Source: a virus. Taken from it: 23,157 nt of DNA. Positions 1 through 6,819 of this stretch are shown here, piece by piece. Each line of letters starts with the position of its first letter. Within the stretch, counting starts at the first letter, position 1. The stretch spans positions 1 to 23,157 of IMG/VR virus record IMGVR_UViG_3300017727_000170. One strand, 5' to 3'. Below the pieces are notes generated by a model that saw only the letters and a program-made list of their open reading frames with translations, searched no databases and was not told the origin of the DNA. Both the position numbers and the translations under genes were made by a program.

Positions 1-40
1 GCAGGTCCATTTGGATTTAATAAAGTAAAGGAGGGAGACG

Positions 41-307
41 ATGGCGACTTACCCAGTGATTAATAAAGAAACTGGTGAACAAAAGGATCTTGTAATCAGT
101 GTTCATGAGTGGACACAATGGTGCGAGGACAATCCTGATTGGCATAGAGATTGGAGTGATCCCTCTACATGCCCTGCCTCTGGTGAGGTTGGTGAATGGA
201 GAGATAAGATGGCAAAGACCCATCCTGGATGGAAAGACATCATGAAAAACAAGGTGATCCCTAAAGCACCACGAAACCGTACCATTACAGACAAATACAA
301 CTACTAA
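41..307 (+). CDS. Conserved small phage protein of unknown function, upstream of phoH
   Basis: An 88-aa, acidic and Trp-rich protein. It begins MATYPVINKETGE and has several W-D/W-R pairs (EWTQWCEDNPDWHRDW) and a PGWKD motif near residue 67. A strong ribosome-binding site (AAGGAGGGAG, 28-37) precedes the ATG. The opening resembles the small FmdB-like proteins (MxTYxxxNKETGE) of marine T4-like phages, but only two cysteines are present, so a zinc ribbon is not supported. It ends 2 nt before phoH and is probably cotranscribed with it. Function unknown. Positions 1-40 contain only the RBS and possibly the last codons of an upstream gene that cannot be identified. Confidence 0.75.
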   Translation: MATYPVINKETGEQKDLVISVHEWTQWCEDNPDWHRDWSDPSTCPASGEVGEWRDKMAKTHPGWKDIMKNKVIPKAPRNRTITDKYNY

Positions 308-308
308 A

Positions 309-1061
309 ATGCCACCTAGAAAGAAGACAACTAAGTCACCTGGACAAGGTATGACTGCGAAGCAGAAGAAGCGTCGTAAACCTATTAACGAGGAGTATAT
401 GATCCCCGTTGAACCTCTTACTCATAATCAAAAATTATTTTTTGATGAGTGGGAAAAGGGTCAGATGATTTATGCTTACGGTGTTGCTGGTACAGGTAAG
501 ACATTCATTGCATTGTATAAAGCACTCAAGGATGTACTGAATGAGTACACACCATATGAAAAGATCTATATTGTTCGTTCTCTAGTTGCAACTAGAGAAA
601 TTGGTTTCCTTCCTGGTGACCATGAAGATAAGTCTTCTCTCTATCAGATACCATACAAGAACATGGTTCAATCCATGTTTGAGATGCCTGATGATGCATC
701 GTATGATATGCTCTACGATAACCTGAAGGCACAAGAGACAGTATCATTCTGGTCTACTAGTTTCATCCGTGGTACTACACTAGACAATGCTATCGTTATC
801 ATTGATGAGTGTCAGAACCTAAACTTCCACGAACTTGATTCAATCATCACTCGTGTTGGACAGGATAGTAAGATCATTTTCTGTGGTGATGCTGCACAAA
901 CTGATCTGCAAAAGATTAGTGAGCGTACAGGTATCATTGACTTCCAACGCATCCTTCAGAAGATGGAGGAGTTTTCTCTTATCGAGTTTGGTATTGATGA
1001 CATCGTTCGTTCTGGTCTCGTTAAATCTTATCTCATTAACAAAATTAATCTAGGTCTATGA
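309..1061 (+). CDS. phoH: PhoH-like P-loop ATPase
   Basis: A 250-aa member of the PhoH family of cytoplasmic P-loop ATPases. The Walker A motif GVAGTGKT lies at residues 58-65, the Walker B stretch AIVIIDECQN at about 161-170, and a FCGDAAQTD segment at about 191-199 matches the family's sensor region. The first ~30 residues are a Lys/Arg-rich tail. PhoH-like genes are very common in marine phages. The name comes from the E. coli phosphate-starvation gene, but the phage role is not established; RNA or nucleotide metabolism has been proposed. Its stop overlaps the start of the next gene (ATGA at 1058), so the two are probably translationally coupled. Family assignment is firm; function is inferred. 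Confidence 0.93.
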   Translation: MPPRKKTTKSPGQGMTAKQKKRRKPINEEYMIPVEPLTHNQKLFFDEWEKGQMIYAYGVAGTGKTFIALYKALKDVLNEYTPYEKIYIVRSLVATREIGFLPGDHEDKSSLYQIPYKNMVQSMFEMPDDASYDMLYDNLKAQETVSFWSTSFIRGTTLDNAIVIIDECQNLNFHELDSIITRVGQDSKIIFCGDAAQTDLQKISERTGIIDFQRILQKMEEFSLIEFGIDDIVRSGLVKSYLINKINLGL

Positions 1062-1756
1062 AATTGTTTAATCACGTAGGTGGCATAGAACCTATTGAAA
1101 TGTCTGCTGATCAGGTGGATGGTAAACGCATGTATCTGACACCAGAAGGTTTCAAGTTCCCGTCTGTCACCACCGTGATTGGCAGTAACAAAGAGAAAAT
1201 GGCGGGTATCGCTAAGTGGCGAGCTCGTGTTGGTGAGAAGGCAGCAAATGCAAAGTCCACTCGTGCTACTGGACGTGGTACGAAATATCATTTAGTTGCA
1301 GAAGATTATCTGAACAATAATCTGGACCTAAAAAAGTATAGTAAGTCACCTCTACCTGTCCTTATGTTCCAGCACAGTCGCCCTGTTTTGGACCGTATAA
1401 ATAATATTTACTTACAAGAAGCGGCGCTCTACTCTAAACATTTAGAATTAGCGGGGCGTGTAGATTGTATTGCTGAGTTTGACGGAGTGCTGTCTATTAT
1501 TGACTTTAAGACAGCAGAGCAACCAAAGCGTGAACAATATCTTTACGACTACTTCGTTCAAGAAACTGCATACGCATGTATGTTACAAGAAAACTACGGG
1601 ATGAGTGTACAACAACTCGTCACAATCGTTGCTTGTGAAAACGGAGAAACTCAAGTTGTGGTACATCCACCTAAGAAAGAATTCTTTATGAAACTCATGA
1701 GTTACATCGACGAATACCAAGAACGATATGGACAAAAAACAATTATTAGAGGATAA
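1058..1756 (+). CDS. PD-(D/E)XK exonuclease (Cas4/RecB/MGME1-like)
   Basis: A 232-aa protein with the ordered motifs of a PD-(D/E)XK nuclease: GRGTKYH at about 72-78, Glu121 in a helix, GRVDCIAEFDG at about 133-143 with the metal-binding Asp136, IIDFKT with Asp149 and Lys151, and a downstream Q-E-T-A-Y helix (about 168-172). The GRGT..H plus QxxxY arrangement is typical of RecB/Cas4-type exonucleases, which cleave DNA ends with divalent metal. In T4-like cyanophages such a gene is placed among replication and recombination genes, which fits its position between phoH and gp33/gp32. The start lies in an ATGA overlap with phoH. The exact substrate (ssDNA or dsDNA ends) cannot be read from the sequence. 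Confidence 0.85.
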   Translation: MKLFNHVGGIEPIEMSADQVDGKRMYLTPEGFKFPSVTTVIGSNKEKMAGIAKWRARVGEKAANAKSTRATGRGTKYHLVAEDYLNNNLDLKKYSKSPLPVLMFQHSRPVLDRINNIYLQEAALYSKHLELAGRVDCIAEFDGVLSIIDFKTAEQPKREQYLYDYFVQETAYACMLQENYGMSVQQLVTIVACENGETQVVVHPPKKEFFMKLMSYIDEYQERYGQKTIIRG

Positions 1757-1760
1757 ATTT

Positions 1761-1982
1761 ATGACTGCTGCGAGATTCTCGCAGGAGGTGGAGAAGATTG
1801 CACACCACAATCCAGAAATGAATTACATTGATTCTGTTATCCACTACTGTGAACTAAACGAAATTGAATTGGATACTGTTAATAAATTAATCAGTAAACC
1901 ATTGAAAGAAAAGTTGCGTCATGATGCACAGCAACTTAACTTTATGAAAAAAACAAGTCGTGCCAAATTAATGCTAGTATGA
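1761..1982 (+). CDS. 33: gp33 late transcription coactivator
   Basis: A 73-aa protein beginning MTAARFSQEVEKIAHHNPEM. A longer frame opens at 1728, but the ATG at 1761 has the ribosome-binding site AGAGGA (1748-1753) at good spacing, and the 1728 start would run far into the exonuclease gene. Sequence and size fit the marine T4-like gp33 group: helical, with the stretch IDSVIHYCELNEIELDTV and a basic C-terminus. In T4, gp33 bridges RNA polymerase and the gp45 sliding clamp and, with sigma gp55, activates late promoters. This matches the many TATAAATA-like late boxes elsewhere in the window. Identification is by resemblance and gene order (gp33 before gp32). Confidence 0.75.
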   Translation: MTAARFSQEVEKIAHHNPEMNYIDSVIHYCELNEIELDTVNKLISKPLKEKLRHDAQQLNFMKKTSRAKLMLV

Positions 1983-2320
1983 GCTTTTTCCATTCCGATA
2001 TAGTTAGAGGTGACATCCAAGAGATGTTAGAGTTGCAGCAGTTCTGTTTCAGATCTGCTATGAACTTTATACTTCTAGATCCAGATAGAAAACTTGAATA
2101 TTTTGAAGCACTAGAAAGATTGATTAGTAAACAGCAGGTGTTCTATGCTCGTGCTAAACTGAGTGATGACCCTGAGGCAAAGTCAGTTGTCGAAACGATG
2201 AAGCAAGGTATCATCATGCTAGGTGCCACACCAGGTACTACCATTGAAAACATGTTCCAAGAACTCCTTGACCGAGTTCAAAAGATGAAGGGACAATTAG
2301 AAAGTGGCACAGAGGGTTGA
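1979..2320 (+). CDS. DUF1825-like protein
   Basis: A 113-aa, mostly helical protein. Features such as the MSFFHSDIVRGDIQEMLELQ opening, ISKQQVFYARAKLSDDPEAK in the middle (residues ~49-68) and a C-terminal FQELLDRVQKMKGQLE helix resemble the DUF1825 family, which is found in cyanobacteria and cyanophages. It overlaps gp33 by 4 nt (ATGA). Its stop codon lies inside a perfect hairpin (2306-2336) that also contains the -35 box of the gp32 promoter. Function unknown. The location between gp33 and gp32 suggests a role in replication or transcription takeover, but that is inference. Confidence 0.75.
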   Translation: MSFFHSDIVRGDIQEMLELQQFCFRSAMNFILLDPDRKLEYFEALERLISKQQVFYARAKLSDDPEAKSVVETMKQGIIMLGATPGTTIENMFQELLDRVQKMKGQLESGTEG

Positions 2321-2336
2321 CACCCGACTCTGTGCC
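2306..2336 (+). repeat. Perfect inverted repeat / hairpin around the gp32 promoter -35 box
   Basis: The arms GGCACAGAG (2306-2314) and CTCTGTGCC (2328-2336) are perfectly complementary over 9 bp. Inside the loop, GGGT/ACCC can pair further. The hairpin spans the stop codon of the DUF1825-like gene (2318-2320) and the TTGACA hexamer. It is not followed by a T-run, so it is not a standard terminator. It may act as an operator palindrome in DNA, or as an RNA stability/processing element in read-through transcripts. Confidence 0.7.
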
Positions 2337-2345
2337 TGTTATTAT
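2317..2345 (+). promoter_or_regulatory. sigma70-type promoter for gp32
   Basis: A consensus -35 box TTGACA (2317-2322), a 17-bp spacer and a -10 box TATTAT (2340-2345, one mismatch). Transcription would start near 2352. The resulting leader begins with a small hairpin (GTGA 2352-2355 pairing with TCAC 2363-2366). It continues as an A/C-rich, weakly structured stretch up to the ribosome-binding site GAGG (2390-2393). This would allow gp32 to be made early from host polymerase, independent of upstream read-through. Confidence 0.75.
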
Positions 2346-2399
2346 GATGAAGTGATCAGGGGTCACACAAACCAAATCCAAAACAATCCGAGGCAATCT

Positions 2400-3302
2400 A
2401 TGTCATTCGCAGATCTGAAGCGCAAGTCCAGCAACAATTTCCAGTTCCTACAGAAGGAACTTGAAAAATCATCCAGCGGTAAGAACGTTGATGAGAGATT
2501 CTGGAAACCAGAAGTTGACGCTTCTGGAAATGGATACGCTGTTATCCGTTTCCTCCCCGCCCCTGATGGTGAGACCATCCCATGGGCAAAACTGTACTCC
2601 CACGCCTTCCAAGGTGTTGGTGGTTGGTACATCGAAAACTCCCTGACTACACTCAACGATAAGGATCCCGTTGGTGAAGTGAACCGCCGTCTCTGGAACA
2701 GCGGTGATGATGCAGATAAAGAAACTGCACGTAAGCAGAAGCGTAAGCTCTCCTACTACAGCAACATCTATGTTGTGAAGGATCCTAAGCACCCTGAGAA
2801 TGAGGGTCGTGTATTCCTCTACAAGTATGGCAAGAAGATCCACGACAAGATCCTCGCTGCTATGCAACCTGAGTTCCAAGATGAAGAACCAGTAAACGTC
2901 TTTGATCTTTGGGAAGGTGCTAACTTCAAACTGAAGATCAAGAAGGTCGCAGGTTATTGGAACTACGATAGTTCTGAGTTTGATAATGTCTCTGCTCTCA
3001 GTGCAGATGATGACGTGCTGGAAGCAACCTGGAAGTCAGAGCACTCCCTGGAAGCATTCACTTCTAAGGAAAACTTCAAGTCCTATGAGGATCTTGAGCG
3101 TCGTCTGAACATGGTGCTTGGTATTGGGCAACGTCCTGTTACACGTCCCTCTGTTGATGATGAGGAGTACGAACCAGTGGTAACAACTGGTGGGTTCAAC
3201 GACTCTGACATCACTGCATCTGCTCCTTCTCCTGTCAAGCAGGAAGCAGTCGTTGATGATGACGATGCACTGTCATACTTCGCACGTCTTGCTGAAGATT
3301 GA
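2400..3302 (+). CDS. 32: gp32 single-stranded DNA-binding protein
   Basis: A 300-aa homolog of T4 gp32, the ssDNA-binding protein that coats replication and recombination intermediates. The start ATG at 2400 has a GAGG ribosome-binding site at 2390-2393; the open frame extends upstream to 2304, but the N-terminal 'LAST'-like segment (MSFADLKRKSSNNFQFLQ) begins here. The core contains DERFWKP, GNGYAVIRFLPAP (residues ~44-56) and the aromatic-rich LSYYSNIYVVKDP segment. The C-terminus is acidic (DDDDALSYFARLAED), as expected for the protein-interaction tail. No cysteine occurs anywhere, so the zinc site of T4 gp32 is missing. Its stop overlaps the next small gene (TGATG). Confidence 0.93.
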   Translation: MSFADLKRKSSNNFQFLQKELEKSSSGKNVDERFWKPEVDASGNGYAVIRFLPAPDGETIPWAKLYSHAFQGVGGWYIENSLTTLNDKDPVGEVNRRLWNSGDDADKETARKQKRKLSYYSNIYVVKDPKHPENEGRVFLYKYGKKIHDKILAAMQPEFQDEEPVNVFDLWEGANFKLKIKKVAGYWNYDSSEFDNVSALSADDDVLEATWKSEHSLEAFTSKENFKSYEDLERRLNMVLGIGQRPVTRPSVDDEEYEPVVTTGGFNDSDITASAPSPVKQEAVVDDDDALSYFARLAED

Positions 3303-3415
3303 TGGACGTAGTAAACGCATGGCATTCCATGGGTTACGGGGAGGGGTTTCTCTTCTCCCTTTGGGTCCTTGGAATGTACTATATTAAACTTCGTATGGAC
3401 AAATTCATTCGATGA
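3302..3415 (+). CDS. Tiny predicted single-span membrane protein
   Basis: A 37-aa ORF beginning MDVVNAWHSMGYGEG, followed by the hydrophobic segment FLFSLWVLGMYYI (residues ~16-28) and a basic tail KLRMDKFIR. This is the pattern of a single-span protein with a cytoplasmic basic C-terminus. It starts at the TGATG overlap with gp32 and ends at an ATGA overlap with the next gene, so it fits an operon exactly with no gap. No homolog is recognised. Confidence rests on the perfect packing and the coherent membrane-protein pattern. Confidence 0.6.
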   Translation: MDVVNAWHSMGYGEGFLFSLWVLGMYYIKLRMDKFIR

Positions 3416-3606
3416 AGAAAGTGCTAGGAGTTATCTTGCACCCTGTTACAATCCTAAACCTAACTTTTGTTGGGACCTTAGGATTGATTCAGGTAGTCCA
3501 CACTAAAGCACACCATACTTTAGAAACTGATGTACATGGTCATGTGCATCGAGCATTGAGAAAGAATCCAGAGTTGGCACGATCAGCTTGTTATGAACTT
3601 GACTAA
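3412..3606 (+). CDS. Small predicted membrane protein, unknown
   Basis: A 64-aa protein with an N-terminal hydrophobic stretch (VLGVILHPVTILNLTFVGTL, residues ~4-23), probably a signal anchor. A His-rich region follows (HTKAHHTLETDVHGHVHRAL, ~30-49), then a tail ending ACYELD. The His cluster could bind metal, but this is speculation. It overlaps the preceding 37-aa gene by 4 nt and the following gene by 1 nt (TAATG). Function unknown. Confidence 0.65.
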   Translation: MKKVLGVILHPVTILNLTFVGTLGLIQVVHTKAHHTLETDVHGHVHRALRKNPELARSACYELD

Positions 3607-3734
3607 TGAAGAAAAAAGAAATGATCGAGGCACTACGTAAGCGTCTCGATCAGGTGGAGGAAGACAACCTAGTTCTCCTCACGCGAGTAGCAAAACTAGA
3701 GACAAAATTTGATAATCAAATCTGTGAAAAGTGA
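3606..3734 (+). CDS. Small coiled-coil protein, unknown
   Basis: A 42-aa ORF beginning MKKKEMIEALRKRLDQVEED and ending KFDNQICEK. Leu/Val spacing (L-R-K-R-L-D-Q-V, L-V-L-L, V-A-K-L) gives heptads over nearly the whole length, so a short parallel coiled coil is likely. It starts in a TAATG overlap and is the last gene of this (+) run. The 37 nt that follow, before the convergent gp53 gene, hold no clear terminator. Confidence 0.55.
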   Translation: MKKKEMIEALRKRLDQVEEDNLVLLTRVAKLETKFDNQICEK

Positions 3735-3771
3735 AAAAATTATTCTGGTAAAAATTTGTTGAAAAAGTCGA

Positions 3772-4407
3772 TTAGATTCTTGCTCTTTTCAATCTAGCAG
3801 TGATATAATCATCACTCTTTTTATATCTATTTGTTTTCCTAAAATCATCTACAAATGATATGAAATAATCCTCTTTGAGAACAAAGATCTCACGCTTTTT
3901 CTCATTTTCTGCAGTGTAATGCTCCATAACAGTAATAGCTTTTGAAATTTCGTTACCATTTTTAGTAACGTAATTACCATCAGAGAAAAGGAACTTATGT
4001 TGACCATCGTAAAAGATCTTGTCAACATGGGTTCCTTTTTTGTATTGTCCATAATCATACGTTTCATAGTGATGAATGGTTCCATACGGATCATCAAATT
4101 CAGATTGAATTGATTTTGTCAACTCATAGTTAGATACGGGCCAATCAAACTGTGCATTGACAATATTATTTGATAGCAGCACTACCCAATCATACATCTC
4201 ATCACCATACACGCTCTTTGCTACATGTTCTGGTCTTTCTCTATCACCAATCTGATATAGATCAAAGAACACTGCATTCTCAAAGATATTTTTGTTTAGT
4301 TCATATCTTCTGAAGAAATTCTTAGCAACGGTAATATCTTCTTGTGTGAATGGATATCCAATAGGTTTGATTGGATATTGTATGTTTGGGATTAAAGAAA
4401 AATACAT
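3772..4407 (-). CDS. 53: gp53 baseplate wedge protein
   Basis: A 211-aa homolog of T4 gp53, a baseplate wedge subunit. It shows the N-terminal YFSLIPNIQYP motif, then FFRRYELNKNIFENAVFFDLYQIGDRERPEHVAKSVYG with the highly conserved 'RPE.vA..vYGd...dWvvll.N' pattern (VYGDEMYDWVVLLSNNIVNAQFDWP, residues ~67-91). Length is close to T4 gp53 (196 aa). Its start overlaps the gp48 stop by 1 nt. As the last gene of the (-) operon it runs convergently toward the gp32-region transcripts. Confidence 0.93.
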   Translation of the reverse strand: MYFSLIPNIQYPIKPIGYPFTQEDITVAKNFFRRYELNKNIFENAVFFDLYQIGDRERPEHVAKSVYGDEMYDWVVLLSNNIVNAQFDWPVSNYELTKSIQSEFDDPYGTIHHYETYDYGQYKKGTHVDKIFYDGQHKFLFSDGNYVTKNGNEISKAITVMEHYTAENEKKREIFVLKEDYFISFVDDFRKTNRYKKSDDYITARLKRARI

Positions 4408-5723
4408 TAGTGACCTCCGTGCAGAGCTTTATTTCCTTGTTTGAATGTACTTGGTCCAACTGGTCGAATGTCTTCTCTGTACACAAGTTTGAGTTCTTTG
4501 AATGATAATCTTAGTTCAGTTGCAACTGGATAACCATCTCTTGTTACAACATATTGTCCATCAGTAGTGTAGTTAACATCAACACTAACTAATGCACATG
4601 TTTTATATTGTGGAAGGAATGGATGTAAACCTCCTCCCTGCATGAATGCAAACTTAACTACACTAGGAACAGAAATAAAACCAACTTTTGATTCTGCTTT
4701 GCCTGCTATATTAAGTATCGATCCTAGATTTGACGCTTTACGCCCCTGCTGTTTACCAGGAATACCAAACGAAGAGTGTAAGCACATTTTAAATGTTCTT
4801 ACAATTTCAAAAATAATTTCTGCTTCAGCTTGATTATTTGGAACTAATTTATATGTAAAGTCAATGGTTCTCATTTGTGGGTTTCTGAATAGCAGTTCAG
4901 TGTTTGGATTTAACACTACTCCTGCTGATGACGAGAATAAATCATTTCTGCTAAGTTGTTCACCAGTTGCACTTGCAACTTGATTTCTAATAAAATCAGC
5001 ACCAGCAATTTCTGGTAATCTTCCTCCTGCATTCAGTCCATTTTCTACTTGACCTTGCAATGCTCCAATTACATTACCATCTCTTAGTGCCATACCACCT
5101 CTGACTTTAGCAACTGCTGTGTTACTAAAAGATTGATCGGACCACTCTGCTCCATATGTAGATGTTACATCAGGAGGAACATATAATACAACTTGATTCA
5201 ATTGTGTATCAACTTTTAAGGCACTTACTGATCTATTATATTCTGAAAGACTATCATACTCACCAGTACCTTCTCCTGTTAGGTTTGCAACAACGCCTTG
5301 ACCACCAAACGGTGGTTGATATCTAAAGAATTGGAACAGCATGTAATCTGTGCTTCCCAATATAGAATCGTTTGGATATCTCAGTGATGAATTATGAGCA
5401 TCGTTTCTATCGTTATCTCCTGTAATTGCTGATGGTTTTACCGTAAATGAAATTGCATCAGGACCAATAATATCATCCTTTAGATCACGGGCGGTTTGTT
5501 TGAGATCAGCAATTACATCTTCCAACAAATTACCAGCAGGACTATTTTCTATCCAATTAATCACACCTTCTAGATCATCATCTAGACCTAGTGCTTTAAG
5601 AGAACCTTTAATTGTCCAAGGAAGTGCATCAAACCAATCGTTACTTTGTTTGTTCGACTTTACTTCATCTTTGGTAGTAGTTTCCTCCTCTACCTGTTGT
5701 GATACTGGTTTTGGATCTGCCAT
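4407..5723 (-). CDS. 48: gp48 baseplate / tail-tube cap protein
   Basis: A 438-aa protein. The C-terminal two thirds resembles gp48: a tube-like fold including ILGSTDYMLFQFFRYQPP (~120-137), NPNTELLFRNPQMRTIDFTYKLVPN (~272-296), and an aromatic-rich end with VTRDGYPVATELRLSFKELKLVYREDI. The 'P..elLFr.p..R.f.f.fklvP.s..Ea..i..Ii..fK...' pattern is characteristic of T4-like gp48/gp54/gp19 relatives. In T4, gp48 sits on the baseplate hub and caps the first tube ring with gp54. The N-terminal 60 residues are acidic and low complexity. It lies between an unknown gene and gp53 with 1-nt overlaps on both sides. It is longer than T4 gp48 (364 aa) because of this N-terminal part. Confidence 0.88.
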   Translation of the reverse strand: MADPKPVSQQVEEETTTKDEVKSNKQSNDWFDALPWTIKGSLKALGLDDDLEGVINWIENSPAGNLLEDVIADLKQTARDLKDDIIGPDAISFTVKPSAITGDNDRNDAHNSSLRYPNDSILGSTDYMLFQFFRYQPPFGGQGVVANLTGEGTGEYDSLSEYNRSVSALKVDTQLNQVVLYVPPDVTSTYGAEWSDQSFSNTAVAKVRGGMALRDGNVIGALQGQVENGLNAGGRLPEIAGADFIRNQVASATGEQLSRNDLFSSSAGVVLNPNTELLFRNPQMRTIDFTYKLVPNNQAEAEIIFEIVRTFKMCLHSSFGIPGKQQGRKASNLGSILNIAGKAESKVGFISVPSVVKFAFMQGGGLHPFLPQYKTCALVSVDVNYTTDGQYVVTRDGYPVATELRLSFKELKLVYREDIRPVGPSTFKQGNKALHGGH

Positions 5724-6352
5724 TATTTACTTTGACCCGTAATTTTATCGTAGAAAGCGTCATCTGTATCTTTCCATACAGTTCTTTTATCTATAGGAAA
5801 GGTAACACCATTGACACTTTTCACAAATTCCTCTGTTGGTATGAGAATAGCACTATCCCACTCTGCTTGAGCAAGGTCAATGTATACTCCTTCTTGGACA
5901 TGGTTATGTAGGTATTTATGGAAACATGCCTTAGGTACGTCGATTCTTCCTTGTAATAATTTTTTGGTAGCAATCATCCTCTTTTTTGGTGACAAATAGT
6001 GCAAATTTATTCCTGTAAATTCGCTACCCTTTGACTTGAGAACATATACTAATGGAAATCTGTCATAGTAAGGCAACCATCTCATTTTTGCCTGATACTC
6101 AAACATATAAAAATGTTTCTCTAATGTAGTATTACGTAACTCATTGTTTGTTTGAGATACATCGGTACTACCTTTGTTATTAAAATTCTTTTGATATGCA
6201 CCAGATTCTGACTTTACTGCTGCTCTATACCATTTTATAGATTTCTTTTGTCCTGAGCTTTTACTTTTTATTTTGTCAAATAGAGTTTGATATCCCTCTG
6301 GTATTTTATTTGTGGTTCTAATAGTTTGTGTAGAACCAAATCCTTTTGGCAT
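5723..6352 (-). CDS. Conserved protein of the gp4-gp48-gp53 operon, probable structural or assembly role
   Basis: A 209-aa basic protein that I do not recognise with a named T4 gene. The N-terminal ~70 residues are basic and Ser/Lys-rich. The core has a well-formed pattern: EKHFYMFEYQAKM (~79-91), LPYYDRFPLVYVL (~94-106), FTGINLHYLSPKKRM (~113-127), and VYIDLAQAEWDSAILIPTEEF. The 'YYD.FPLv.vl......G.NLHYL.p..R' arrangement is a motif I associate with conserved virion or assembly proteins of large myoviruses. It lies 4 nt after gp4 and overlaps gp48 by 1 nt, so a role in baseplate or head completion is likely by context only. Confidence 0.7.
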   Translation of the reverse strand: MPKGFGSTQTIRTTNKIPEGYQTLFDKIKSKSSGQKKSIKWYRAAVKSESGAYQKNFNNKGSTDVSQTNNELRNTTLEKHFYMFEYQAKMRWLPYYDRFPLVYVLKSKGSEFTGINLHYLSPKKRMIATKKLLQGRIDVPKACFHKYLHNHVQEGVYIDLAQAEWDSAILIPTEEFVKSVNGVTFPIDKRTVWKDTDDAFYDKITGQSK

Positions 6353-6356
6353 TGTT

Positions 6357-6788
6357 CTATACTCCTAAATGGTCTTCGGTTAGTATTAAGAAGTTCATCT
6401 GCCTATCTTCACAATACTCACGCGCTGCTGACCATTTAGTTTGGTTTTTGGCGTATGTTAAAGCTGCATTACGATATGAGGCAGTTCGTTTATTTTTCTC
6501 ATTCGGTGGTTGTGTTTGTTTTTTGGGTTTTACTTCAATAATATATTTTGTGATGTTACCAGATTTTTCGCGAACTTTTATGTAGAAATCTGGATAATAT
6601 CTTCTTACCTTACCATCAGGAGCTCTGTATGGTATAATAATCTCTTCACTTCCCCACTGTAATATTGAAGGGTTATTGTCACAGAACACCATGAACTTTC
6701 GTTCCCATAGCGACCTGTAAACAACGTTTGTCGGGTTGCCACGGTACTTCTGAGGGTTTTTAGGTTTAAAATACCCAGAGTACGCCAT
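6357..6788 (-). CDS. 4: gp4 head completion protein
   Basis: A 143-aa homolog of T4 gp4 (head completion, also called gp50/gp4). The start was set at 6788 (MAYSGYFKPKNPQKYRGNPT) because this matches the family's N-terminus (SYSGKYxPKNPxKYxGNP); an open frame upstream to 6878 overlaps the divergent gene. Diagnostic stretches are NVVYRSLWERKFMVFCDNNP, GSEEIIIPYRAPDGKVRRYYPDFYIKV and YIIEVKPKKQTQPP. The family resembles TnsA/restriction-like nucleases: the E...PDF...EVKP positions match a PD-(D/E)XK core. In T4, gp4 is needed to finish the head before tail joining. It is the first gene of the (-) operon, behind a late box at 6811-6818. Confidence 0.93.
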   Translation of the reverse strand: MAYSGYFKPKNPQKYRGNPTNVVYRSLWERKFMVFCDNNPSILQWGSEEIIIPYRAPDGKVRRYYPDFYIKVREKSGNITKYIIEVKPKKQTQPPNEKNKRTASYRNAALTYAKNQTKWSAAREYCEDRQMNFLILTEDHLGV

Positions 6789-6793
6789 AAATA
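6787..6793 (+). promoter_or_regulatory. T4-type late promoter box (+) for the tube gene
   Basis: ATAAATA at 6787-6793 on the (+) strand matches 7 of 8 positions of the T4 late box TATAAATA. Transcription would start roughly at 6800-6804, a short leader ahead of the GTG at 6820. It overlaps the start codon of gp4 on the other strand. Confidence 0.6.
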
Positions 6794-6810
6794 TAAAAAG
6801 ACCAACGTAG

Positions 6811-6818
6811 GTATTTAG
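6811..6818 (-). promoter_or_regulatory. T4-type late promoter box (-) for the gp4 operon
   Basis: On the (-) strand the sequence reads CTAAATAC, preceded by CA. This is a common variant of the T4 late box in marine T4-like phages. Transcription would start near 6800 and run into gp4 (start 6788). It lies inside the region that would be bound at the (+) late box 6787-6793. Confidence 0.5.
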
Positions 6819-6819
6819 T

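Noticed and set aside
1-40. 3' end of an upstream gene in frame 1 (stop at 61-63) or frame 2 (stop at 26-28)
   Set aside because: Too short to decide frame or identity.
1728-1760. Upstream start for gp33 at 1728
   Set aside because: It lies inside the exonuclease gene without an RBS, while the ATG at 1761 has AGAGGA at correct spacing and gives the expected N-terminus.
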